DNA of 64,000 bases from Bathymodiolus brooksi (GCA_963680875.1 OY804575.1:105145505-105209504); one strand, 5' to 3'. Positions 30,101-45,100 are shown, numbered from the stretch's first letter. The notes: generated by a model from the letters alone, not told the origin. Translations and numbers: made by a program.

Positions 30101-33100
30101 AGAATTTTCTGGCAAAGTGACTGAAATTTTTCCTCTGGGGGAAAAAATCAGACCTAAATCTGTCCTGTAATGTTCCCCCAAAAACAGGAAGTCTTGGGAA
30201 GGAAGTATCTGAGACTTTTTCCAAGGAAGCCTAGGTCCAGAAGAAGTCTGATAAACAGGAAAGTATGACGAGAAAGAATTTCTGAATCGAATTCCTTCAG
30301 AAGAGAATCGTCCAGATAAGAATGAGCTTGAATTGACAGAGTATGCAGGTGAGCTATAACCGTCTGAAAAACCCGAGTAAAAACCTGTGGTGCAACCGCC
30401 AGGCCAAACGGGACCGCCAGAAATTGGTAAACCTTGTTGTTCCAGACAAATCGGAGAAATTTCCTGGAAGCCAAAGAAATTGGGATATGGAAATAAGCAT
30501 CCAAAAGGTCCAGTTTGGTGGTCAACATACCTGGAAGAATACAAGCTCTGATAGATCTGTTGGTCTCCATTTTGAAATGGAGAACAGAAAGGTAACTGTT
30601 CAGAATAGAGAGATCTATCACAGGTCTCATTCCCCCAGTTTTCTTGGGAACCAAGAAGAGACGAGAATAAAACCCTGGTGTCGACTGAGTCGGAGGAATT
30701 TCCTCTATTACTCTTTTCAGTAATAGAGATTGAACTTCCTCGGACAGAAGACGGAACTTCTCCTTGTCTGAGGTCTGAGACATAGGAATCGGACTGTCCG
30801 ACAAAGGAGGGCGTTCCTGAAACACAAGATCCAATCCCCCTCGAATTACTGACAAAACCCATACATCTGTGGTGAACTTCTCCCAATGATGTAGAAACTG
30901 GGTAAGTCTCCCTCCCACTGGAACAGAAGGAAGAGGAACAGGAAACTGTTCCTCTCTTAAGGGAGGTGTCAGCAACATACAAGGGGGCAACAACCTATTT
31001 ACGAGACCCAGGCTTCTTGGCACATTTAAAACCTCCTTTCTGATGGGGTTTCTTAGGACCAGAAGCCTTGGGAACAAACGTTTTCCTCCTCTTGTCAATA
31101 CCCGTTGGGGCAGAAGAAGAAACAGAAGCTGACCTCTTACCATTAGTCAATTGCACATTGACCCTAAGAGGCTGAGGTGTCTTAATGACCTCCTCCTGAA
31201 CCTTCTGTAAAGATAAACCAAAAACCTTATCAGAAAGAGGAGAACGAAGTAAGGAGTCCTGAAGAATTTCATTGACAGAAGACTTCTCAAGTATTTCACG
31301 CCTTTTAGAAAGAGTGAAATTGGCTAGTGTGCCCATGAAAAGGCACTGAGAGGGCCCAAGGGCCTGATCTACTTGCAGAAGAAGAGACTTTACCTCTGCT
31401 AGATCATCACCTTCCTTGCCCTGAAGCAAAGCACCGACTGCTGAAAGAAAGAACTCAGCAGTACCCAGAACATGTGAAGCACTACGGAGCAAGTTCTCCG
31501 ATTTGGCCCACAAGGACTGAGAAAGGCGAAGCCCATCAACTGGTTTGGCCCCAAGAAGTTGTGAAAAAGACTTATCACAAACTGGGACCGTTTTCCCGAT
31601 AGAAGAGTCATGGATTTCAAAATCTTTACTCTTAAAATTACCAGGAAAAGAACTGGCACCAAACCCAGAAAAAGAAGAACCCTGAGAAGACTTGTCATTA
31701 GCCTTCACTGAAAGACAGTTATTCACAAACTGAAGTGCAGAAGAAGCATGATTAGATTCAGGAAAAGAACCAAAAGTATTAGGTTTATCCTGAACCAAAC
31801 CACAAGAAGTCTCAAAGAAAGAGCTAGTCTTCTTAAGTCTAGGAGGAGAAGACAGGGGCACATGAGCAACTTCTCGCAAGAGAGAGTAAACTCTAGCCCT
31901 CAACTGGTCTTTAGAAGACACAGAAGAATCCTCTGCCTCCGATTCCCTAGGGGAACCAACATCCGTAGATGTAATAGACTTAGTCCGACCAGCCAAAGGA
32001 ACCTTATCAGAAACTCTAGCCATTGAAGACTCGCCTTCCTCGTGCTCATCTTCACTGAGGAAGGTAGCTTCTTGACTCCCTGGTGCCATGGAAATTAGAT
32101 CGGATACTTCCTCACAAGGAGTGGGAAGAGAGACCCGATGGCCAGCTTCCAAAGAAGAAATCCTGGAAGAAATGGTAGCCAAATCAACAGACATTGACTT
32201 CTTAAAGTCAGATAAAACCTCCTTAAAAGAACTAACCAACTCTGAATTCTGTAAGACAGAAGAAGAGTTAGACTGACTACAAGTAACCGGAGTCCTAAAG
32301 GTATCCTGACTGAAAGGAACTGGCTGAGGCCAGTATGCAAAGGGGTTAACACCCTGAGAGCCAGGATAAGACTGGGTGGGTACAGCCCATGGTGGACGAG
32401 CCCAAGTCTGCACAGGAGGTATGGAAGGACCCGGTAAGCAGTATCCATATGAAAAAACTGGTGGTCTAGAACCAGGAAGGTTCAAACCCATAGAAGAACC
32501 AGGTGCTGAAGAAAAAGACCCTGTAGTGTTTACTGGTCTGGAAACAGTATGGGTAACAGTGGACAAGGTTGGTATACCCACCCTTGGTCTTGACGGAACT
32601 GGGCCCGCAAGACCGCCGACTCTCGCACCTGCTCACGAAGGCTCAGGCATAATGGAAGAGACGGACATGGTTGGGCTACCAACCGACACTAAAGGATTAG
32701 GCACAGACCCATCCCAGAAACAATCTCTACACGTTATACTAATTGCCTCGAAGGGCAAAGTACTGTAAACCAACTTTTGTTCGCATGCTATAAACCTTCG
32801 CGACTTTCGCGGTAGAGTACACAATCGCGAAAGTTTATATCCGCGAACAAGTCGGTCTAAAGTGTGTAAGAAACAAGAACATATATAGCCTAGCAAACAC
32901 CATATTATATATATAGCGTAATGTATTTCTCGTATAGATCGATATCCGTTAGACAACACAAAGTCATGTATACGTAGTTAAATTTAGGGGTCATGTAAAT
33001 TAACATAATTAATTTTCAAAAGAACTTTATTTGTAAGATACTGACAATTCATTTAATGCAGAGTACTAGTAAGTGTTAGACTTCATTATATATGGTATAT

Positions 33101-36100
33101 ACAGCATTTCGTTCCACAGTATTACAATTTTTCTGCATTAAAATTTATAAAGTTACGCGTTGGCAAATATAATTATAAGCGAAGAAAGTTATCGAAATGT
33201 GTTCAAAACAGGTTTTATCATTATACATGTATATTGTAGTATAAAGTGCCGTGAGCATAATGTTGACAGGTAATTAAAAGCGTTTAATTGTAATTATCAG
33301 CTGGGATTATAAAATCAATAATTGTTGTCACCTGTACGTTGATAATTGAAACTATTAATCAACGAGGATAATCCGATAATCATTGGAAAAACAAGTGAGA
33401 GCAACTACAACATTATGACATCTTGGTCTATCATGTTCTATAATATAAACTTTTTTTCGTTTTTTTTGAGAAAATAGCACAGGTGACAAATTTATTATAA
33501 TTATATGATGACAAAAACTGGACAAAATTATACACACTTAATTATGGAGTTGGCGTAAAACAACAATCAATCAATTAAAAGGTACTGGATTGTTGTAGAT
33601 ATTTAAAAAGGAAAACTCTAGTACATATGTGTTCACGAAATCAATGGGGTATGTCAATCGAACGATCAATAATATATATTACGAAAGACAACTCTTGTTA
33701 TAAAAAAAACAACCGATGTCAGCGGCGATGTAGACCAAAGTCATACCGCGAAAAATCTGAACTTTTAGCATTTTGGTTATCGCGAAATTAAATCTCCGCG
33801 AAACTGTCTTGAAGCAGGAAAACGCGAAACATAATAGCCGCGAAAATAAGTTGGTTTACAGTATCACTTACACTACTATTCACACTTTGTAAGTTAACAA
33901 AATCCATAACTCACCAGTTAAATACTCACTATTTTACCTCGGTAAAAGCAGTAATAATCAAATTAAATACTAATATATATATAGAATTAAGCAACAAATT
34001 AAAATTTAAGCAATGTTATAAGTTATCTTTGGTTTCTGTAAATCCGCTGCTGCACGAAATTAACGTGTGTGTTGTATCGCAGTAGGAAATGGAATGAGGT
34101 TTATGGGTGAATTGTTGGGATATATCTTGTGTTGAGGGAGTATCTCAATGTTATTTTGATGGTGGTTTTCAACTACTGTGGGTGAAGGTCGCTTGTGGGA
34201 GCGTCTCAGAATTTATAGTGGTAAGCTATGTATTGCTATAAAATTCACGAAGTTAAATTCCACCGCATTGTCTGTACGGAAAGTTGACAAATTGATTAGA
34301 ATTTCAGCATTTCATTAAAATTGTAAATAATTAATCTGAAGAGATTATTAAGTCCTTAAGGAAACAAAACACCTGGAGAAAATGATATTCAAACATGCAT
34401 GTATTTAGATTCAAAAAGCTGTGTAAACCTGGGTTTTGCATTTTACAAACGAAATATCGAATAATATTTACCATTGCTTTTGCAAATGTTTCATCAAGTG
34501 ATACTTGGATTTTAGCAATAACACAATCCAGCATTAGACATGAAAATAGATTGGGTAATTCTGATGCTGGTAAAATCTCAGTGTTCTCAACAAGTGGTAA
34601 TACAGCTATCTGTAAACAGAAAGAGAATTATAACATTAGACATGAAAACAGACTGGGTAATTCTGATGCTGGTAAAATCTCAGTGTTCTCAACAAGTGGT
34701 AATACAGCTATCTGTAAACAGAAAGGGAATTATAGCATTAGACAACTAGACAATTCTATGCCCAATAAAATCTATGAATATCTTTTGAATCAAATTTATC
34801 AATATTCATTAAAATGTGAATCTCAAATAGGAGAAAATATTATTAATAAATTATTTACCATGCACACTCACCATTTCAATTGCTCTAGTCTGATAAAATA
34901 TATTTAATAATTCACATGTAATATTAGAATAAGCAATACAATATATACCTGATCCTGTATAAAGTTCATGGCCAAACGAATGTCAAAGTTCACAGTGTTG
35001 GCTAGTTTGTTAACATTTGTTAATAAGGCATCTGATTGCTGTGTGGACAATCCTTGCTTAACTAGACAGTCCTGTTGAAGAAAAGAAAATATATAATCTT
35101 TAATTTTACATGATATTTTTTATTATAGATAAATTAAGCCACATCAACCTGTAGGTAAGTATTTTGTTTGTCCTATCTCGGCCCTATTATTCATGTACAA
35201 CATGGCGTGGGTACACTCAATTTTGGAGACACAGAAAAGATTTTTTACGAACTATGTTGGTTGCCATATTGAATTTCCAATGGTTCAATGGTTTTTGAAA
35301 AGTTTTTATACATAAACAAAACATTTCTCAATGTTAAAAAATGTACTGTGGTGGATTTAAAACTGAAAACAAAACAAACTTTGTAAAAGAAAATCACACA
35401 ATACTTCACGTAGTTTGGTTTCAATCAGATTGTTAGTTTCCGAGAAGATGGTTTTTAAAACACCTTTCCATAAAAACCCATGTTAAGCTATGTCCGGCGG
35501 AAGCAGCCAGTTTGGATTTCCAACTGGTAAAAAAAAAACCACTAAACTTTGAAGAAGATAAACAGGGAACATTTTTATCATCTAACAATTATCTTTAACA
35601 CATGACTTTCGAAAAAGATCTTTAAAAATCCATTGTAATTCAGAATGCATAATTTAACATTTATTGATGACATTGAATTTGAATGGACACATAAACAAAC
35701 TTTTGTAAAAGTCATCCCATGAACATTCCTACAAAGTTTGGTCTATTAACAGATAAATAAATGATGCAGATGAGTGTTTTAATGCCAACTCAGCAATTTT
35801 TCAGCTATATCATGGCGAGAACAAGTTAATTTTCAATGAGATGATGATGAGGTCCACTTTGAGTTTGTATTAGACCAATATGCTAATTGGATTTTTATAG
35901 AAACTCGGATATATTATCCTGATTCTGAGCCAACCAGTCTTTGCTCTTTTGCCTTAATGCTGCGTGCTTAGCGGAGAAGCAACAAATACCAATTGTATAG
36001 TCTTTGACCCGATCTGGGCTCGAACCCATGATCTACCACACTCGAGACGAGCATGCTATCCATTACACCACCACTGTGGTTCAGGATGCAGATGATTGAT

Positions 36101-39100
36101 GAAAATTAATGTCAACATGCTCAAATGACTCCTTAGCTAACAAATGACCTTGATCCAGTTAATAAAAACTTTCTGTCCACATCTTGGAGTCCATCTTAGT
36201 GTGTGTAAGACATGCCCATTACTCATCTGTAGGGTACCAGTTTCCAGTAACTTAAGGTACTGCACAGATGGGGGTAAACAGGAGAGCAGTCTCCAAGTGA
36301 CCAGGAAGTGACTGTGTCTTGATACAGAGTCCTGAAAAATACAACATTCAACTAGAGTTTACCATATTTAAAATTAAGGATAGATGTTGCTTCTTGGGTA
36401 ATAATTTTGTGTCTGAAGGTCAATATGCAGGTCATTACCTGATTTTGAAATTGACCATGGATGTCAGAATAGTCATATGTCAGAACAAATGTAACTGGCA
36501 AAAACCAGCTTATAATTCCAGTTTCATGTTAATTATACAAATATAGGTATGGAAATCACCATTAATCTAGATTGATATTCTAATTGAGAAACCTACATAT
36601 TTTACCTATAACATTGTCTCATAAGCATCAGTTTTAATTTTTTCCCCAATTAGTTTCATTTATACTGTTCAAAATAATATACAACAAAACCAAGGATTTG
36701 TCTAGTAAAAAGGATATGAATCTCCCGAGATTTAACATAGATTGTATGTAAGTATGTTGCGTGGGTCGAGAACAAGTGAGATTACCCATAGTGCAATTCG
36801 TTGACAATGCGTGTGCCTTGATTAATGGTGGAAATTTTAATCGCTTCAACATTTTAAACCAGTATTTGTAAATATATAAAACCATAATTACAGGTATAAA
36901 GTGAAAATATTTGTCCTAAATATCAATCATTGATAAAATATCGACTTTTTGTAGATGTATCACCCATATTTCATCAATAATGACATTACTCGATTTGCCC
37001 TTTTGACCTTCATAATCACCTATTATGGGCATTCAAGACTCGAATTTAAATTTAAAACTCCTCTTTTCTCACATCATACCGAATATTGAAGCGGAGCTGT
37101 CATTTTTGTGATAATATAATATTTTTCAATGTATAGGTCAAGGAGTTTTATTGAAAACAGTGCTCCCGATTAGTATTTATTAAGGATTGTTTACCACCAT
37201 TTGTCAAAATAGTGGAGTTCTGGGTGGAAATGGGGGTGGCTTATTTAGAAATCAATAAGCTTCCTTGTTTACATGAAATCGACATACAAAAGTGTATAAA
37301 TGTGTAGTTTTAGAGTGTATTCGATGTATAGAACAAAACTTGGTGTGATTGGTTGCTTTGTTTTATCATTTTTGATATGTTTTTAGATGTATGAAACTAT
37401 ACTTTTTTTTATTTTACGTGTATGAGTAGCATAAAACATCGCCACGCGAGATAAAGCGAGAAAATATGAGATTCGTATCCTTTCTACTATTTAAATCCTT
37501 GACAAAACTATCATGGCAAAATTTGGTCATGATGACCTTATTTTAGTACAAGTCAACAGTGTTTCTACGACTGTAATAAAACATCATAACACTACATTTG
37601 AGATACTTAGTGGTTTTTTTTGTAATTTTCAGCTATAATAGTGACTACCTGACTTTCTCTTAGTACCAGTATATTTCACAAATTGACCTTATAAGAGTAC
37701 AAAAATGCAACAGAAACTTACCAAAAGAGTTAGTTTAGCTTTAGTTTTGTCTACTTTGCTGCCCACCATCAACATGGAGATACAGGCATCATATAACAAG
37801 TTGTAACTCATACAGTCTGATGTGGCCAACAGGAAACTACAGGCCTGAAACATAAGACACATAAATATACAGCTACTTATTTATACGAGACAGCACCTGG
37901 ATACATTCAATAAGTACCCATAGGACTAAAATAATGCAGACATATAAATATATTTAAATAGATATCACAATAGAAAATGGTCTTACTTAACAGTGAAACA
38001 TTCTGTATTTATAAAATTCAATTTGTAAAATAAAATGATCTCATGTAATACAAAAGAAGATACAGTAGTCCCCCTTTTATCAGGTTTTTCTTGCCGAAGA
38101 CCATCCCTCTTATCAGGCCAGATTTCAGATGCACTGAGATTATTAAATATTAGTAAATCAAGAAAGGCCACTCCTCTTACAAGGCCACTTTTTTTCATTG
38201 TAGAAGGGGTGGCCTTAAGAGTAGAGAACTACTGTATACAAAACAATTAACTAACACATTTGTAGAACTACATAATTCTTTTTTGCTTCAGGTAGTCAAT
38301 CTTCATTGTGTCAAAGTCAAAGTGATATTGAACTTCAAAGTAGCCGAGCATTCAATTTTTGCAGGTTTTTAACTAAAAGCTTCTATAAACAGAACCAATC
38401 AATACTTCAAGCTATCGAAGAAAACAGTTTATTCGAGTTTGAGATCATGTGGTTGACTGTATATAAATCATCACATGATTTTTATCATGTATACAAAATG
38501 TCACATGATTTTCATCATGCATACAAAATGTCACATGATTTTTATCATGTATACAAAATGTCACATGATTTTTATCATTGCATACAAAATGTCACATTAT
38601 TTTTATCATGTATACAAAATGTCACATGATTTTTATCATGATTAGAAAATGTCACATGATTTTTATCATGCATACAAAACGTCACATGATTTCAATCATG
38701 ATGAGAAGCTAAGATTTCTTTCTGTGAATAAAATATATAAACTTATATACATTGTTTTTCCCTTTCACGATTATGACAGAATTAATATTGGAAAACCTAC
38801 CAGGCCATCTACTTTAGGGGCATCTTGACTTCTGATTACTATTGGACCGATGTTGTAAAATCTTGGTTTCTGAACTGAAAACAAAACAATACGAGACAAA
38901 AAATTATCAAGTAGTGATCATTAAAAAAAGAGAAAATTTAAATGCAAAAATTTACTAAGGATCCCAGGTATATTAATATCAACAGTTGCCTTGATTTACA
39001 TCTGGAGAAATTTTTTTCCCCCTGCATTCAATCTATATAATTATTGACGAAAATAAAATAAATTTTACAAAGGTTTTAGTTCAAAATACATACTGTGGGT

Positions 39101-42100
39101 CACATCTGGAAATGTTACCTATGACTTGGTCAGAAACATGCTTATTTTTTTTTCAACATCAAAACAACTTTGACAATCCATTTTTTTCCATACTAATATG
39201 TAGATATACACAGAACTTTTTCTTTAAATTAGGTACATAAAAGTCAAATAAATTAAAACTACATTTGCAAACTGATTTATTAAAAAAAAAAAAAGATTTA
39301 TCTCCTCAAAAGCATATAAATGTCACATAATTTACTTTCACATTTACTAGTTCTTTAAAAAAAACAAACCTTCATTTGCCTCCTGTGTGGTGAGATTTTT
39401 ACGATATCTTTCTTCAACATCGTCCCAAGAAAAGAAAAGTGAGCTAAGTGGCTTATCTCCTTCCTGTTTTATTGTATGGATAGTAAATAAATTCCACCTC
39501 ACCTAAAATAATAAGTTTCATAAGTAATCAAATATTACAGGGAAATAAACCTCTCTATATACTAGTAGATCACCTCTGGAGTTAACTTTTCGTAACACCC
39601 ATGGAGCTCCTTCATAATGATCTGTGCATACTCATATCATACCAAGATACCATATATACAACATGAACTAGTTCTGTCAAGTCAAAGAATAGTTGCCTAC
39701 ACAAGAATATGGACTGGTTATATGGAATGTAACATTTAAAACATTTGAAAAGGGACCATAACTCTTACTGAACGTGTCCATTTGGAAAATTGTAACCATA
39801 GGTGCATGTTCATATCCACATCAAGACAAAATACCAATTATGAACTACGTAGTTCCGTCAAAAGGCAAAAGACTAGTTGCCTACAGAAGAAATGGGATGG
39901 ATGAAAAAAACAGATATTCAATGCAAATCAGTATTCCCACCATTCGACAAGTGTAGGGGTAGAATTTGACCATTTTTAGCAATTTTGTATGTTTTTGCCA
40001 AAAAATAAACCATTAACATAAACCATGATTACATATTATATATCTTGCTTCACAAAGTGATTCATTCTTTTAAGTGTTAATCTAAACTTAAAGAGCAAAT
40101 TTTATTTATACAATAGTTTGATGCTTAAATTTGCACTGTGGTTCGAACAACCTAGTCCATTTGTTTAGACTTAATCCTTTCTAAAACTTAAAAAAATATC
40201 AGAACCTGCAGTCTTATAGGTGGAGGAAACCAGATTACCCATAGAAGACCTCCAACCTGCAGTAAGTCACAGACACAAACTTTATCACATAATGTTGTAT
40301 ATAGTACTCCTCATTACGAGAGGATTCAAACTTTAATGGTGATTGGCACTGATTGCATAGGTAGTTGTAACTCCACCTACCAGACGATTATGATCACTTA
40401 TGACCCAAGAACATATCGAAAATCATCTGTTGTCTATATATGTCTACATAATATTTTAAATACCTGTTCCATTAGTTCTTCTGGTGGGTCATAGAAGAAG
40501 TGAAGTAGATACTCAAATATCATGACCAATCTAGACAGTAACAAGGGTATCATCTTCTCTAGCTTCCTATAATATAAAGTTTCTTTATTAAACATACTAG
40601 TAAAATCACAATGAGTGATAGAGGAATCATTAGCTGAAACACCAGAAAATTTCTATGATTTCACACTATTTTACATCATTTACTAAAAGATTCAGCAGGT
40701 GATTAGGGTTTTGGTGTTTAACACCACTTTCAACAATATTTCAGTTATATCATGGTGGTCAATTTATTGGTGGGGGAAACCAGAGTACTCGAGAAAACCA
40801 CCAATCTGTCACAGGTCACTGACAAACATTATTAAATAATGTTGTATCGAGTACACCCCGCCATGAACGGGATTCGAACTCACAACGTTAGTGGTGATAT
40901 GCACTGATTACATAGGTAGTTGTAATTACAACTACCATACGATCAAAACGATCCCTAAGAAAAGATTCAGCATCCTGATTGTCAATACACCCCTTCTCCA
41001 ATGAAAAGAAGGTATTATAAGAGGGATAACCTCTCAACCTCTCTTTCAGGGGACAATTTACTAGTATTTTACTATCTCAGTACATCTCAAATCTGGCCTG
41101 AATTGCCTTTTTTTATTCAAATGGTTCAGAATTATTTAGTAATATTTAAATATCTTAATGCATCTGAAATCTGGCCTGATAAGATGGTGGTCTTTTGTGG
41201 GAGGGGCCTTACTACAGGGGGATTACTGTACTGTAATGAGCCATGGGACTAATAAGGCAAAACAAGTAAATTAATGTAGATGTAAATTTAAGCTTAAGAC
41301 CTTTTTAATAAGTGTACATGAGGAAATATTCACCTATAAGTTAAACAAAGGAAATCTATTAAAAAAATAACAACAGATAAAAGTATACAAACTTGGTATC
41401 CAGTTCAGAGATAGCTATAATATTCTGTGCCAGTTGTAACAATAAAGATTTCTTCTGCATCAGTGGCAGACTGTGGAACAGGAATATCAACAGCTGCATA
41501 TGTTCTATATTTACATCTGAAATTTTATAATTGACACAGTGACTGACTTTTTTTAACTGCTTATTGTAATTTATTGTACATACATATACGTCTGAAAATT
41601 AAACCAAACAGTGTTAGAATTAGATTTTTGAGCTGTCAATTTTTTGTTCTTCCCTCGAAGGGATTTGAACTCACACCATTGATACACTGCAGCACCATTC
41701 GCTTAGCCTTACGTCCAGCGCCCTAGACCACTCGACCACATCCACTCCCTAATATGCTCTCGATATGCACAAGAAATCAGTATGGTAATATTTCAATAAC
41801 AATCTATGGTTGAAGAGATCATGAAAGGGTTAGGGTTAAGTTTATGGTGTTTAACGCCACTTTCAACAATATTTCATTTATATCGTGGTGGTCAGTTTTA
41901 TTAATAATATTGGTGGGGCAAGTTCTTTGTTGTTTTGTTTAGAGATCATTGTTAAACTCATCTTGACTAATAATAACCTAAGTTGGTAAAGGGAGATAAA
42001 TCATTGATGTTTTTCACTTTGTTTACTCTTATAAACCAAAGAATTTCCCATTATGTATTTTTTCATACTGACATTTATAACATACACACCTTCACAAGTT

Positions 42101-45100
42101 TCTGTGTTGTTATCAAAGTTGATTATGGCACTTTTCAAAGTCGTCATAAACCGGACCCAAATTGTGATGACAGCAGCCTCACTTTGACTTTTCAGAGTCT
42201 TTGATTCTCGCTCCTTTTGTTGTTTTAATAGTATGACCTCTGCTAGGACACCAAGTGTCCTTGGATGAACTGTCAGAGGCCAAGGATCAACTGCACTTGG
42301 ACTAACATTTAACTGTTCTAATAGTACATCCTACATCAAACAAAAAGAAAACAAATTTTATATCATACCTAATTTTTGATTCACGTCAAAATTTTACTAC
42401 AAATACACTCGTACAAATAACTTGATTAATACCTTGCGATTGTTTCATTATTGATTGATGTTGCATGATTAGGGTATAATTATGGCACTATTTGTAAGAG
42501 CATTTTTTCCAACTTACAACACATAGAATAAAGAAGTCAATTTATAATTTTTATTGTACATGGATTGAATTGTACACAAAAATTAAATAGAATCAATACT
42601 ATTCCTGGGATACATTCTTGAGGTCTAGGAGGTACTATTTAAATTCAAATTTACTGATATTTTCATGTTTTTTTTTTAGCTTTCTTAAAAATATAAAAAT
42701 CCCCTTGATCGTACTTTACTAGTTTTCTAAGCTATACACAAACTATATCAACCTAAATTTTAAGCTGCTATTCAAATCTATCTGATCCATTTTTTTTCAA
42801 TTACTTGTTAAAATTGTTATTTTACCTGTAATCTTTCACTCAGACATCCAGTTGCTATCAAATTATGGTTAAGTCTTGCTAAAGAGATAGATAAATTCTC
42901 AAATGTCTTGTCTGAAATAAACCCAATAAAAAAACTTTGAATTAAACTCTCAATAATATATTTTTATTAATCAGCATTAACAAGAAAATTGTTCAACTAT
43001 TATACATGTCACATGCTAGTCATATGACAATGTACAACATACACAGATGATTTTTTCTGCTTAGGTTTCTATCTATGAAATATAAATTTTGTTGCCTTTA
43101 ATTTTATTTTTCAAATGTGTGACATTTCATTCTTAAAAGATTTTTTATGATTTTTAAATAGAAGAGATCTCAAGATGCCAATTATTTTTTCCCCATTTGT
43201 TAGCAAATATTGATTTAAGACCAGCTTTTCTTCCACATATTGTCTTTGGTCATTTTACTTTGTATTCCTGAAAAACACCTTTTTTTAATTTAGCATCCCC
43301 AATTTTTAATTCTTTGTAACCATACGATTATTTTAGTAGGATAAGAATGAATGTTGTCATAAGAATAAATTAAATTGCTCCAAGAAATCATAAGGTATTT
43401 TTTAATTTAAATTACACTTTGTAGAAAATAAACAACAACAAAAACAACAATATCGCCATACCATAAGATGACTACAAAATAGTTGGTATTGTATAAATAA
43501 TGTTTCACTGAAGTTGTGAGTTCGAATCTCGCTCATGGTGATGTGTACTTGATACAACATTGTAATCAAGTTTGTTGTTAAATTACGACAGGTCGGTGGT
43601 TTTCTTCGGGTACTCCGGTTTCTTCCACCAGTAAAACTAACCGTCACGACATAACTGAAATATTGTTGAAAGTGGCGTTAAACACCTTAACCCTGTTTCA
43701 CTAATATTTCTTCATGGAACTGATGAAATCACATGACATTACTCAAGATAGACAAATTAAATATCAAATAAATAAAACTAACACCTATATGATAATATAG
43801 GGTTATTGCATGAATAATGGTGAATATTGTCCCGAACAGTATATCATATTGCATGAGCATGCGAGTGCAATATGATACACTGCACGGGACAATATTCACC
43901 AATATTCATGCAATAACCCTTTTATTATATAGTAATAAATATTTCTTCTTCAGAAGTGTTATTAATACTGTCAAGATATGATTTTTTCATATATCATTAC
44001 TATATTGCTCTAGGAAGAATATTTTAATATTTGCACTAGTGCAATATGAATGACATTCGGAACGCACCAGTATTTTTTCGGGTTCTTATAAAGACGTTCG
44101 AGACCAACAGTAAAATACAAGATATTTTAATATTTGCACTAGTGCAATATGAATGACATTCAGAACGCACCGGTATTTTTTCCATATCTTATAAAGACGA
44201 TCGAGACCAACAGTAAAATACAAGAATATATTGCACGATTTTTTATAAAGGATTAAATAAAGAAATATTTATTACTATATAATAATAACATTTATTATAC
44301 TTCATGAATGTAAGCTGTAATTTAATTGGATAAGACAAGGGTAACATTCTGCTCCGACATATGGCTCAGCGGGTAACAATTTCTTTACTGTCACCCTCTC
44401 ATTTAGTAACACCCATGCAATATACAAAAAACAGTCCAAATTTTCAACATTTTCAAAAATTTCAAAAATTTCAAAAAAAAATCAAAAATTTCATAAGATT
44501 TCAAAATTTTCAAAAAAAATCAAAACGATAAAAGTTTTCAAAGTTTTCATAAAATTTCAAAATTTTAATATTTAAATAATAATATTGAAAAATGATAAAA
44601 CAATTATAGCCTACCATTTCAGTCAATACATGGATTCATAGACCTAAACATCATTGCAAACGAGAAAGTGAAAACATTCAGTATAATAAATTAAATAACA
44701 TATAGTTGAGAGGGTGATAGATCAGATTGTTACCCTTCGAAAAAGACATTGTCAACCTCGGCTTCACCTCGGTTGACAATGTTTTTCTAAGGGTAACAAT
44801 CTGATAGATCACCCTCTCAATTATATGTTATTTATATACTATTTATTCTTTTTGACTAACCTGCTCCAACTTTCATTGTCTCTTTATCCAGGTCTTTTAT
44901 AACAGTGGACAAGTTGTTCATGTGATCTTCATTCAAACAGTTCCTGAAAGCGATAAACATTTTATGATATTTTTTCCCAAAAAAACAATGTCATTTTGTT
45001 AAATACTACAGATAACAGTATATTTCTCACAATACTACGTAGCAACATTTCTCGGTAAATACAACTAGTAGCTCCCATGAGATCCTGTATCACTCACCAG

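Larger units (their letters stand above)
27619..34245 (-). mobile_element. DIRS-type tyrosine-recombinase retrotransposon
   Basis: Gene order on the minus strand is gag-like ORF, RT, RNase H, tyrosine recombinase. Inverted terminal repeats (27670-27805 and 34085-34220) and an internal complementary region (27856-27960) are present. The latter contains the joined outer ends of both repeats, as DIRS replication through a circle requires. AAATT occurs at both ends (27619-27623, 34241-34245) and once, as its complement, in the internal junction. The recombinase, pol and probably gag are mutated, and a 1.1-kb element is nested at 32763-33861, so this copy is dead. It sits in the UBR4 intron e22-e23, same orientation as the gene. 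Confidence 0.93.

Noticed and set aside
29141..30982. Long Ser-rich minus-strand frame across the DIRS pol region
   Set aside because: It is mostly a shifted reading of RT and RNase H; only about 90 nt of it near 30137-30225 carries real pol sequence.
34634..34711. Extra exon between e21 and e22
   Set aside because: It is the outer copy of the 102-bp duplication, has an acceptor but no donor, and is followed by an in-frame TAA.
36000..36080. Functional tRNA gene on the minus strand
   Set aside because: Good A and B boxes, but it is the head of a SINE family B copy with its body attached and relatives elsewhere in the window.
41645..41752. Functional tRNA gene
   Set aside because: A- and B-box-like motifs are present, but paired acceptor and anticodon stems are not convincing.
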